Below are positions 9,761 to 18,898 of a stretch of DNA of 48,318 nucleotides, piece by piece (position 1 is the first letter of the stretch; every line of letters begins with the position of its first letter). A program made the position numbers and the translations under genes. Below the pieces are notes generated by a model. It saw only the letters and a list, made by a program, of their open reading frames with translations. It made no database searches and was not told the DNA's origin. Source of the stretch: Cyanophora paradoxa (Eukaryota; Glaucocystophyceae; Cyanophorales; Cyanophoraceae); assembly GCA_004431415.1 (NCBI GenBank), contig QPMI01000573.1, positions 1-48,318 of the forward strand, given 5' to 3'.

Positions 9761-12119
9761 ATGAACGCTGCGCCAAGAAATCCCTGAAACGCCTTGTTGA
9801 ATGGCTTCGTGAAGACGATGTCCTGTCTGAGAATATCGTTATTCCTGTTGATCCTGATACCAAAAAGCCACTTTTCGCTCATAAAGACGGAACCTGGTCT
9901 TGGGATAAATTCGATGAAGCCCTGAAATCCGGTAAATATACTGCTTGGGGCATTCTCGCTCGTAATATCCTGGTAATTGACTTCGACCAAGAGGAGGATT
10001 TCGCCAAATTCGAGGAGCAATTCCCTGATGATTTCGGTGGTGTTAATCCTCTTGCTAAAACCAAAAAAGGATATCATGCATTCTTCGCTCGACCTGCTGA
10101 ATTCGACACCATTAAGATCTGGGATAAAGCGGGTGCATTCAAAGGAAACCCAAGATCGACTGCAAAACGATTGCATCCACTGGGACTGCTGGGGTGATTA
10201 ATGTTTGCCCCAGTCCCAACAAAACATGGATCAGAGAGCCATGGGCATCTGAGTGTGAGTTAAATGAACCCACTGCTGAGTTGCAAAAGTGGATTGTTGA
10301 AAACTACGAATTCCCCAAAGGTGCACATTCTTATTATGCAAGGTGCGCTGAGGAGAATTTGCAGAAACATATTCTTTCTAAACTCGAAGAATTCGGTTTC
10401 ATCTTGCCCACAATCATCAATGAGACCAAGATGGGATACAATTTCACTGCTGAGAACAAAGGTCTGGTCTGTCCCTGCTGCAAGGGAAGCCATGACTCAA
10501 ACAATTGGTATATTATTCAAGGGAAGGAGAAAGACAAGTACATTGTTTCGAGTTACAGTGCAAACTGCAAGAAGCGAAGCATCACTGTTCGTGTGAAGGA
10601 AGAGACAGATGTGAAGATCGAAATCTGATTGATCGGTCTGCTGGATCTGATGGTGCCCATTATGATGTTGCACAGGTTGCCTATCTTGTTCTGCAAGACA
10701 AATACAAGTATTCCAACAAGACCTGGTTCAAGTTCAATGATATATGTGGGATTTGGGAGTTGGATGAAACTGGGAAGCGAATCTTTCTCTGTTTGAGCTG
10801 CAAGGTCTGTCCAGTTTATCTTCAACGTTCTGTTCAACTCGCACAGAGAGCTCTTCGTGATGAAGAGAACCGCAATTCCTTGGAGGAAAGGTCAAAGATT
10901 CTGCTGGGAATTGCTAAGAGCCTCAAACAGACTACATACAGAACTGCACTTATGTCTGATCTTTCAGTTCTGTTCAGTGACAAGACCTTTTTCGAGAGAC
11001 TTGATACTGTTCCCAACATCATAGGATTCACAAATGGTGTATTTGACTTGAACTCCATGACTTTTCGACAGGGACTCCCAGATGATATGGTGAGCAAGAC
11101 TGTTGGCTACGATTATACCACAGAAATCGACCAAGAGAAGGTTGCAAAGATTAAGTCCATCTATGCAGATATTATTGAATCGGATACAGACCGCGAATTT
11201 ATGTTGGGATTAATCGCCTATGCCCTGAGTGGTTTGACAGAAAATCAGAGATACACTTGTTGGACTGGAATTGGAGCAAATGGGAAATCTCTGCTCCAAG
11301 AGTTGGTGAAAGACACATTTGGTGAATACTATGGGTCACTGGATATGACCTATTGGACGAAACCCAAGAAGAGTTCATCAGAGGCTTCCCCAGAACTCGC
11401 TTGCATCCTTGGTAAACGAATTGTTTTCAGTAATGAAGCAGAAGATGGTGATATGCTTCAACTGAACAAAATCAAACAAGTTACTGGTGGGAATGAGATG
11501 AAGGTTCGAACTCTATTCAAAGATCTTGTAACATTCATTCCATGTTCCAGTTGTTCTTGTCTACAAATGACAATCTGGGAATCAGTAAACCAGATGCAGC
11601 AATCCAAAGGCGAATTATCTACTACCGATTCGAAAATGTCTTCAAGGTGGAACCTCAACCTGGTGAGAAGAAGGCAGACACCACTCTCATGCGCCTCATG
11701 AAGAATGATGATGATTATAAAATGGCGCATATGTCCATTCTCCTGGAAATGTGGAGAACCCATTCTCTCAATACATTCGTCACCAAACCTCCCAGTCCAT
11801 TGTTGATCAAGGTATGGAGTATTTCAATGAGAATGACAAGATTGGAGAGTGGATTCGAGAGAATTATGAACTCACCAAGAGTCAAGGCGATTTCACTACA
11901 AGTGAGTCCATCATGAGTGACTTCAAGAGAGACCACATGGGCAAATCTGATGAGAAAATCTCAGATTGCACCATTATGAAGAGACTTCGCGAAGTCTTTA
12001 ATGTGAAGTCTGACAGAAAACGAGTGAATGGTGTACTTTGCCGTGGTTACTTTGGGATCATAAAGAAGCATGGTCGCAGATTGATGGATGACAGTGATGA
12101 GGAGGTTGGGGATGAGTAA
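9761..12119 (+). pseudogene. primase-polymerase / D5-type SF3 helicase, frameshifted
   Basis: A fused replication enzyme of about 780 residues. The N-terminal PrimPol part (about 9770-10190) shows ILVIDFDQEEDF, the metal-binding acid pair, and TKKGYHAFFARP. Then a zinc-ribbon-like CPCC...C (about 10470-10570), a D5N-like region (IIGFTNGVFDLNS), the SF3 Walker A GIGANGKS (about 11267-11290), Walker B KRIVFSNEAED, motif C QLFLSTNDN (about 11550) and a C-terminal winged helix (TIMKRLREVFNVK). Frame changes near 9768, 10150, 10625, 11540 and 11770. It would prime and unwind viral DNA. Most Polintons lack this enzyme and rely on protein-primed PolB; virophages and some Polinton-like viruses carry related fusions. 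Confidence 0.85.
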
Positions 12120-12185
12120 ATAAAACGGAATCAATACTTATACTGTGAATTTCTAATTTTTTAAAACCTTACTGTAAATGGTTTG

Positions 12186-12332
12186 TGTGACAGGTGTGAC
12201 AGGTATTTTAATTGACTGTGACGGGTGTGACAGGTGTGACAGGTGTTTTCAGGAGTCTGAGGATTTTTAAAAAGTTTAAAAAGTTTGAAAATAGGTGTCA
12301 CACCTGTCACACCCGTCACACCCAATTAACCA
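12186..12332. repeat. E1 iteron block 3 (TGTGACAGG palindrome)
   Basis: Third copy of the E1 block: two TGTGACAGG units, ATTTTAATTGACTGTGACGGG, two more units, TGTTTTCAGGAGTCTG, a core TTTTTAAAAAGTTT, GAAAATAGG and then the complement GTGTCACACCTGTCACACCC. Nearly the same words and order as the blocks at 3100-3485, so this is a dispersed regulatory or origin repeat. Confidence 0.85.
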
Positions 12333-12414
12333 CAGACTCCCCCCTGTGGGTCGATCACTTTTCCGAAGAATAATCGAAGGATATCAAAACGTATCGGAAA
12401 TCGGTGTGTTGTGA

Positions 12415-12439
12415 CAAAAATTGACTGGCGATTTAAGGG
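12415..12439 (+). promoter_or_regulatory. promoter-like motif pair, 63-aa gene / PolB
   Basis: CAAAAATTGAC (12415-12425) and ATTTAAGGG (12431-12439), 33 bases before the ATG at 12473. Best match to the shared consensus; PolB may be co-transcribed. Confidence 0.5.
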
Positions 12440-12472
12440 ATCGTTGCGTGTTTCACTTGACTAAGACAGAAA

Positions 12473-12664
12473 ATGGATTATTTCGATGAAATTCGGCGGC
12501 AGCTTGTCGAAAAGAATGATATTGCAGAGGTGGCGGATTATATTGCAAAGATCAAAGCAATTAACGGTAGACCCTATCAAAAGAAGCGTGTTTATGCAAG
12601 CAGACTCGACACAGTAAATGTATATGTCCCCAAAGGCACGAATGTGCGAATTATCAGAACCTGA
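12473..12664 (+). CDS. 63-residue protein upstream of PolB, unknown
   Basis: Intact 63-codon frame from ATG 12473, 56 bases before PolB. It has a helical, charged N half (MDYFDEIRRQLVEKNDIAEV) and a basic C half (YQKKRVYASRLDTVNVYVPK). No family recognised. A small gene immediately ahead of a protein-primed polymerase could encode a terminal protein or polymerase cofactor, but most Polintons are thought to carry the priming function within PolB, so this is only a guess. It has its own promoter-like motif pair. Confidence 0.55.
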   Translation: MDYFDEIRRQLVEKNDIAEVADYIAKIKAINGRPYQKKRVYASRLDTVNVYVPKGTNVRIIRT

Positions 12665-12720
12665 AAAATGGGAAATGCGTTTAAAATGCCCAAAAATAAT
12701 ATGTTCCCTTAAAGTAAAAG

Positions 12721-15700
12721 ATGCCCCGCCAATCCAATAGAATCATCAAAGAGAAGAAAAACGAAATACTCGGTCTTTTAGGAACCCTTTTAGTTACTGG
12801 TGATATTACAGAATTCGAATATGATCGCCAGGCAGCAATCTTGGATAGGAGACCAAGGTTATCTCAACTCACAGAAATTACAAATCGCCTCTATGATCGT
12901 TTTGAGAAAATGGAGGAATTCAGGGATGAAGGTTTAAGGTTGGGAACAATTGAACCCGAGATTGAGGATGGGGAAGCAATGAACAAAGCATATTCTTGGT
13001 TAACCTATCGAGCAAGAGGGGAGGTTATCCAAGATGGGATTGAATTCTTGGAGAGAATTGCACCCACTCTACCTCAGAGACTCAGACAGAAACTCCAAGA
13101 CCTGAGAGCAATTAAGACTCGGTTGACCTTCATTTGTAAATTCACCAAAGTGAGTGATCCAAGGGTGTGGATCACCAAATTCATTTACAGTGATTACTTT
13201 GTCATCACAAGATCACGAAATATTGATGTTGAACTGCGAAATGCCCTTCAATCCATGCAGGAGCAGATGATGCAAGTTGACAGTTACAGACTGGATCGCA
13301 TTGAGATGCTCAGAGTAGTAATAATGTCCTATGCTCCTGTGGGTGGTTGCTTCTTCTCAACACCTGAGTGGATTGGATTAAAGAGAGCAACTGTGAATGT
13401 GAAGAATATTGATGGTCAAGACTGCTTCAAGTATGCAATCTTGGCTTACCTGCACCGAAATGATATTAATAAACACAAGAGCAATGAACCCAGCCAGTAT
13501 AGAAGATGGTTGAACGAACTCAATTTCGAGGGCATCCAATTTCCAGTTGCCTGTGATGCAGAGGTGATTGATCGATTTGAGGAGCAGAACCCTGAACTGA
13601 GTATCAACATTTATGGGGCAGATAATACTGCACAGTGTTTCTATCCTCTCCACCAATCCAGCAACCCCAGGAGAAAGACCAAGATTAACCTTTTATTAAT
13701 CGAAAACGAAGAGGATGATAGAGGGCATTATATCACCATCATGTCTCTGAGTAGACTTCTGAAAACCACCTTTGATAAAGCCCATGATGGTCGCATTTAT
13801 TACTGTGAGACCTGTCTGTCTCGTTTCAGAACTCAGGAGAAGCTGGATGTACATATAGAAGCGAATCGCTGCATTGATTGGAGGGAGAGCAAAGGTAAAT
13901 GCCCGAAATCTGGAAGTCACATTGCATTTGGTCTGCAACACCTTCGCAAAACTGTGTGGCTTCCCGCTATCTGCTATGTGAAAATGGATAGTCACTCGGT
14001 TCCAATTGATGAGAACCGCAGTAAGAGAGAGGTAAAATCGGTTTCTCTAACAGTTGTGATGGGGGATGAGGTGATCTCTCATTATTTTGATGGATCAGAT
14101 CCCCTTGGTGCTCTGTTTACCACTCTCACAGAGATCAGACCCCAAGTAATTCGCACTCTATTCACCAATATTCCCATGCATCCACTCACAGAGGAGCAGA
14201 AAGCACAATACAAGATCACTAAACACTGTTATATCTGTGCTGAACGATTTACCCATGAGAATTTCCCAGTGAGAGACCATTGTCATCAATCAGGAGCTTT
14301 TATTGGAAAAGCATGCCGAAACTGCAACCTCCACAGGAGAATCTCAAAGCAAACGAAAGTAGCAATTGTGGTGGATCACATGGATGAATGTGGACACGAA
14401 ATATTCCGCAAAATTGCACAGCAAGATGATAAACTTCGTGTTGAGATCCTGAGCAAGAATTTCGATCAATACCTCTCTCTGCAATGGGGCATGTGGAAAT
14501 TCATAGATGCTTCGCACTTCATGGACTTCCAGGCAGTGGATGCAAGTGATCTAATGGGTAAATTCCAGAAATTCCGAGAATTGGCGTTTTCCCAATATGG
14601 ATTAGATCCTGCCCATTATGTTTCGGCTCCTGGATTGTCCTGGGATGCAATGCTAATTTACACCAGAGCAAAGATCGAGCAGATCAGTGATGTAGGGCAA
14701 TACGAATTTATTGAGAGGGCAATTCGAGGTGGGTTTGCTACAATGCCTACTCGATATGCAAAGGTGGAAAACCCAGATGACCATATAGTTCTCTTGGATG
14801 CAAATAATCTGTATGGTTATGCTCTCATTCAAGAACTGCCCATTGGAGATTTTCGTTGGGAAGATGTCACAGAGGCACTTAAAGAGACCCAAGGACGAAG
14901 TGCCTTTATTGAAGTTGACCTGGAATACCCACAAACTCTCACAGATCATTACGATTTTCCACTTGTAGTTAATAAAGAACATGTCACCACCGAAATGCTG
15001 GGTGGGTATCAACAAAAACTACTGGATATCACAGGTGAGAAGATAAGCAAAGACCCCAAACTCACAGCAACATTCTCGCCCAAAAACAACTATGTGATTT
15101 CCCAACCTCTCTTGATCTATCTTGTGAGCAAAGGTATTATAATCACGAAGGTTCACAGGGTTCTCTCATTTGCAACCTCTGCATTTATGAAGAGTTATAT
15201 TGATCTAAATACGAAACTGAGGCGCCAATCTATGTCCAGATTCGAGAGTGACTTCTTTAAATTAATGAACAATGCAATCTATGGTAAATGCCTCGAATCA
15301 TGCAGGGGTCGCTCTGTGGTTAAGATTGCTAACAGTGAGAAACTCTGCAAGAAATATGCTGCAAGTCCACTCATCAAGGCAACCAATGTATTAAACGAAA
15401 AAGCTGTTGCCTTTGAGATGTACTCAAAGCATGTTCACTTAGATAAACCTGTTGCAATTGGTGCTTTTGTGCTGGATTTCGCGAAACTCCATAATAGCAG
15501 GTTCTTTTATGATGTGGTGAGGAGAACTTGGGAAACAGCAGAGCTACTATTCCATGATACAGATTCTTTCTGTCTACTGCTGCATACAAATGATCTAAAT
15601 AATGAGATGAAGCGAATTTCTGAACACCTGGATTGCAGTAATTATGATACTGCCCACCCTCTCTATGATAGGAGAAATCGCTTGATTCCAGGTAAATATA

Positions 15701-16002
15701 AAAACGAGTTTCCCAATGCAAAGATTGTGGAGTATGTAGGTCTGAGATCGAAACTCTATGCTTTCAGAACTGAGACCTTTGATAAAATAAAAATGTCTGG
15801 GACTTCCTCCAAAGAGGTTCACTTTGATGATTTCAAAAGATGCTTGTTTGAAGGAATCACCAAAACAGTAGCAGTAGTAAACAAGCGAAGACAAGACCAC
15901 AACCTATATGATTTGGAGAGCAGAAGGGTGGCTCTAAACCAACTCGATAGCAAAAGGAAGATATTAGACGATGGAATTCACAGCATTCCATTTGGGCTCT
16001 AA
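12721..16002 (+). CDS. polB: protein-primed family B DNA polymerase (Polinton type)
   Basis: Intact 1093-codon frame from ATG 12721. N-terminal Polinton-specific region with GQDCFKYAILAYLH (C235) and a C2xC2 finger (C362, C365). A second zinc-binding part: CYIC (C503, C506), DHCH (C521, H522), CRNC (C532, C535). Polymerase motif A DANNLYGYAL (D693), motif B KLMNNAIYGK (847-856), motif C HDTDSF (H945, D946, D948). It would replicate the linear genome from its ends by protein priming. Exonuclease motifs look changed: where relatives have YADFE this has YVKMDSH (419-425), and where they have HNxxGYDSH this has DHMDECGHE (552-560); only the third, FIDASHF (D596), remains. So proofreading may be lost. 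It is one of the few large E1 genes without a frameshift. Confidence 0.93.
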   Translation: MPRQSNRIIKEKKNEILGLLGTLLVTGDITEFEYDRQAAILDRRPRLSQLTEITNRLYDRFEKMEEFRDEGLRLGTIEPEIEDGEAMNKAYSWLTYRARGEVIQDGIEFLERIAPTLPQRLRQKLQDLRAIKTRLTFICKFTKVSDPRVWITKFIYSDYFVITRSRNIDVELRNALQSMQEQMMQVDSYRLDRIEMLRVVIMSYAPVGGCFFSTPEWIGLKRATVNVKNIDGQDCFKYAILAYLHRNDINKHKSNEPSQYRRWLNELNFEGIQFPVACDAEVIDRFEEQNPELSINIYGADNTAQCFYPLHQSSNPRRKTKINLLLIENEEDDRGHYITIMSLSRLLKTTFDKAHDGRIYYCETCLSRFRTQEKLDVHIEANRCIDWRESKGKCPKSGSHIAFGLQHLRKTVWLPAICYVKMDSHSVPIDENRSKREVKSVSLTVVMGDEVISHYFDGSDPLGALFTTLTEIRPQVIRTLFTNIPMHPLTEEQKAQYKITKHCYICAERFTHENFPVRDHCHQSGAFIGKACRNCNLHRRISKQTKVAIVVDHMDECGHEIFRKIAQQDDKLRVEILSKNFDQYLSLQWGMWKFIDASHFMDFQAVDASDLMGKFQKFRELAFSQYGLDPAHYVSAPGLSWDAMLIYTRAKIEQISDVGQYEFIERAIRGGFATMPTRYAKVENPDDHIVLLDANNLYGYALIQELPIGDFRWEDVTEALKETQGRSAFIEVDLEYPQTLTDHYDFPLVVNKEHVTTEMLGGYQQKLLDITGEKISKDPKLTATFSPKNNYVISQPLLIYLVSKGIIITKVHRVLSFATSAFMKSYIDLNTKLRRQSMSRFESDFFKLMNNAIYGKCLESCRGRSVVKIANSEKLCKKYAASPLIKATNVLNEKAVAFEMYSKHVHLDKPVAIGAFVLDFAKLHNSRFFYDVVRRTWETAELLFHDTDSFCLLLHTNDLNNEMKRISEHLDCSNYDTAHPLYDRRNRLIPGKYKNEFPNAKIVEYVGLRSKLYAFRTETFDKIKMSGTSSKEVHFDDFKRCLFEGITKTVAVVNKRRQDHNLYDLESRRVALNQLDSKRKILDDGIHSIPFGL

Positions 16003-16185
16003 TCTACTTCATCAATCTTTCTTTTTCTTTGGTTTCGCTCTCCAAGAAGTAACAAACCGCGAATTAAATGCAGCAGCCATATACATCTTAATCCTGGATC
16101 ATTGGGCTCAATTGCAAAGTAGTTGGGAATTGTGTTCTCCTTCCACACAGAGTCTTGCATTTATTATATGAGAGATAAGGTAAAG

Positions 16186-17281
16186 ATGCCTTCTACACAA
16201 ATAGGATTGAGACAACCACCCAGAATTGTTAGAAAAGAAGCAATTGAAGATCGAGGGAATATTCTGCCCATCACAGTTCCAGTGGAGGAGAAGAGCAGTC
16301 GAATATTAAAAAGATCAGAGATGGTCAAGCAATTAATTCCAGAGACCCTCCCAGCTGAGACAGCACCAAAAGAGTCGAAGATTGCTAAGAAGTTCTATGA
16401 TCCCAGAACAGGTTACAAGGGATTTACTGCAATGAGACAGGAACTACCAGAGGAGAACTACAAGAAAATGAGAGAATGGTATGATAAGCAGGAGGTTGTC
16501 CAAATTAATGCACCTACCCTATCTCGAAAGAGAGATCCCATGATTCCAATTAGGCAACCCCTTGATACATATGTGATTGATCTGCTCTTCTTTCCTGCAT
16601 ACAAAAAGCAGAATGATGGTTATGATACATTTATGAGTGCAATGGAATCAACCCTAAGAACTGGGTTCATCATTCCAATGAGAGACAAGAGTGCTCTTAC
16701 TACACTTGCAGCATTCAAGCAACTTGAACAGAGAGTCCCCAGACCAATTGTTCGCATTCAGAGTGATAGTGGAAGCGAATTTACCAATGTCTTATTCACA
16801 GATTATCTGGGAACCAAATTCATTGAGCATCAACTAAGTGATGTTGCAGATCACAGAACCCAAGGTCGGATTGAAGCCTTTAACAGACAGATCAAGAGAT
16901 TAATCACAAACTACTGCATTGCAAATAATACTGCACGATTTTTGATGTGTTGGGTGATATTGAGTATAATTATAATAATACCATTCACTCTGCAACCAAG
17001 AGAAAACCAGCAGAGACCACAGAAGCCCACTACAAAGAGATTGTGAATATGGAGGATCAGAGATTCAAGAAATCGATTGAGTATCTTGATGCTCTGAAAC
17101 CTGGAATGTTTGTGAGAGTGAAAGTTGAAAAGAACCCATTTGCAAAGCAGGGAGTTAATTGGTCTCGAATTGTTTATAGTGTGGAGGGCAGAGAGGGCTT
17201 CAAGTTCAGAATCAGAAGTCCAGTGGTGAGATAGTTGATGGTAGATTCGCTTTTCATGAACTGCTGCCATTAAAGCGTTGA
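16186..17281 (+). pseudogene. retroviral-type (rve) integrase, frameshifted near C terminus
   Basis: ATG 16186 (an in-frame ATG at 16168 is also possible). Catalytic triad visible: D132 in YVIDLLFF, D194 in IQSDSGSEF and E230 in GRIEAFNRQIK, with exactly 35 residues between the last two, the retroviral D,D(35)E spacing. The first frame is lost near 16950; the next frame continues LGDIEYNYNNTIHSAT and a C-terminal SH3/chromo-like section, and a last shift near 17217 leads to GRFAFHELLPLKR and a stop at 17281. Total about 365 residues. It would insert viral DNA into the host genome. There is no reverse transcriptase anywhere near, so it belongs to the Polinton. Confidence 0.88.
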
Positions 17282-17289
17282 GTATCATG

Positions 17290-17711
17290 AAACTCCACAG
17301 TGGATGCTCTTGAACAGGCAAAGGAGGAAGCCAGGGTTGATTCAGCAATCAGAAAGGAGGGCATAGAAAAGCAAGTGAGTACCAAAGAACCCTTACAGAA
17401 GCAGAGCACAAGAAGGTAGAGTAGAGAAAGAATTAAGAAGTTGACCATAGCAGAACCAGAATTATCAGAAGTTAACAGTCAGAGATGTATAATGACTTTT
17501 CAACCACCAGGAAACATACTGCACCCAACTCGATTCAATCTACGAAGTGGCAGAGGAAATAGATTAAACGCTTTCGAATCTCTTAGACCTCTGGCGATTT
17601 TTCTCATTTGTCTATCTTTTTCAAGAATTTCCAAGAAGAAAGTTTCAAGTTTGAAACCAGTTGGTAATTATAAACAAAGAACAGTCTCACATGCTCTGGC
17701 TGTGACATGAA
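17290..17711 (+). pseudogene. charged hypothetical protein remnant
   Basis: Just after the integrase, one frame reads STVDALEQAKEEARVDSAIR to a stop near 17419, and another continues SRERIKKLTIAEPELSEVN and LHPTRFNLRSGRGNR. The two fit one charged, probably disordered protein or an integrase tail, with a frame break. No start codon is clear. No family recognised. Confidence 0.3.
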
Positions 17712-17801
17712 GAAATTGTAATAGAAAGCAGTTTTGAAATCATGGATCCAGTCTGATTGGGCAGCATGGATGATAGCAGGGTCTTGGTAGATGGGATCCA
17801 T
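17604..17801 (-). CDS. possible 65-residue minus-strand protein
   Basis: Minus-strand frame from an ATG at 17801: MDPIYQDPAIIHAAQSDWIH, then aromatic-rich SQPEHVRLFFVYNYQLVSN. It overlaps the tail of the plus-strand remnant, so at most one is real in the overlap. The composition is protein-like, but nothing identifies it. Confidence 0.25.
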   Translation of the reverse strand: MDPIYQDPAIIHAAQSDWIHDFKTAFYYNFFMSQPEHVRLFFVYNYQLVSNLKLSSWKFLKKIDK

Positions 17802-17973
17802 AGCAGAAGTTGAGAGAATCCAGGAAGTCCTTGTCAATTTTTTATTTTGTTAGTGCCCGATCTCGACGAAACCTGATAGCCGCTGGCGAGAGGATTCCGA
17901 ATCTGCTTTCAGAATTGAAAACGGAGCAGTTGGTAATAAAATACATATGTATGACCGAGATTGATGGAGTTTC

Positions 17974-18076
17974 AGTGAAGTTTCGGTGAAGTTTCGGTGC
18001 GAAGTTTCGGTGAAGTTTCGTAGCGAAGTTTCTATGAAGTTTCGGTGAAGTTTCGGTGAAGTTTCGGTGAAGTTTT
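17974..18076. repeat. 12-bp tandem array GAAGTTTCGGTG
   Basis: About eight copies of GAAGTTTCGGTG or variants (GCGAAGTTTCGGT, GAAGTTTCTAT) in a row. Noncoding microsatellite-like array in the E1 spacer. Confidence 0.85.
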
Positions 18077-18224
18077 GAGTGACGTCATGAGTGTCGTTCG
18101 GTTCGCGAACAATTAAGTGGACATGGCGGCGTCCGTCGTTTTTTGAAAAGGTGTCTCGAAAATCGTGCCCGTCACTTTCGTGAACCGGTGTCTCGAAAAT
18201 ATCTTATCCTGATGAAAAAATGTT

Positions 18225-18440
18225 GCGCGTCATCGCAACCATCATCGCACATGGTTGCATCATCGCACCTATCGCAACCATGTTGCATCATCGCAACCAG
18301 GTCGCGCAACACTCAATCGGAAAAAATTGGTTGCGCATCATCTCAATAGTAAAAAATGGTTGCGCGCAACCAGCGCAACCATGGTTGCATCATCGCAACC
18401 ATCATCGCAACCATGGTTGCATCATCGCAACCAGGTCGCG
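18225..18440. repeat. interspersed GCAACC / GGTTGC-CATCATCGC array
   Basis: Dense, both-strand repetition of CATCATCGCAACC, ATGGTTGCATCATCGC and CAGGTCGCGCAACC. Strongly self-complementary, so it could fold or be a recombination-generated repeat. It gives spurious ORFs on both strands. No gene is seen. Confidence 0.8.
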
Positions 18441-18898
18441 CAACCACTATGACGTCATGACATCACATGTTCATGATATATATACACCATACATTCGTGT
18501 GACCCTGAGCCCAGAGTCGCCGACGATCGCGACCAATCCGCTATTTTGTGGTCAAAATGTATATTTGCGCATATATACTTGACGGTTCGCGTTACTACTG
18601 TCGGCATCGCGTAACGTTCCCACTGTGGGGCTTTCGGCATCTTCAAACGCTTGTATCTCACCACCAGATCATCAGATCGTGACCGTCAACATAGCGCTGG
18701 AAAGCGCTTGCAAAGACCTACACGATGGTGTAGGTATCAAGTACATATACGTATATATTACATACAAATATTTCGAAAAAACGATTAATCGGCTACTTTC
18801 TACTGTAAGGAACATACAGTAAAATAATGCGAAAATACAGTAGCTACTGTAAAAAATCGCCATAATCTGGTGCACCATACATCAGAAGTCCTGATGTA

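Larger units (their letters stand above)
12120..12472. other. intergenic region with iteron block and promoter
   Basis: A gene-less 350 bases between the helicase and the 63-residue gene. It holds iteron block 3 (12186-12332) and the promoter-like pair at 12415-12439. Nothing else is seen. Confidence 0.7.
17838..18898. other. repeat-rich spacer between the two halves of E1
   Basis: A gene-less 1 kb with host-like, more GC-rich patches (17850-17920, 18090-18140, 18500-18720). It contains the GAAGTTTCGGTG array (17974-18076), a direct repeat GGTGTCTCGAAAAT (18150s and 18190), a GCAACC/CATCGC array (18225-18440) and CTACTGTA words near 18795-18855. A short palindrome, CATCAGAAGTCCTGATG, occurs near 18879. 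It may be an inserted host repeat or a recombination joint. Confidence 0.55.

Noticed and set aside
16186-17281. Retrovirus or LTR retrotransposon as source of the integrase
   Set aside because: No reverse transcriptase, protease or LTRs nearby; Polintons carry this integrase type and PolB is directly upstream.
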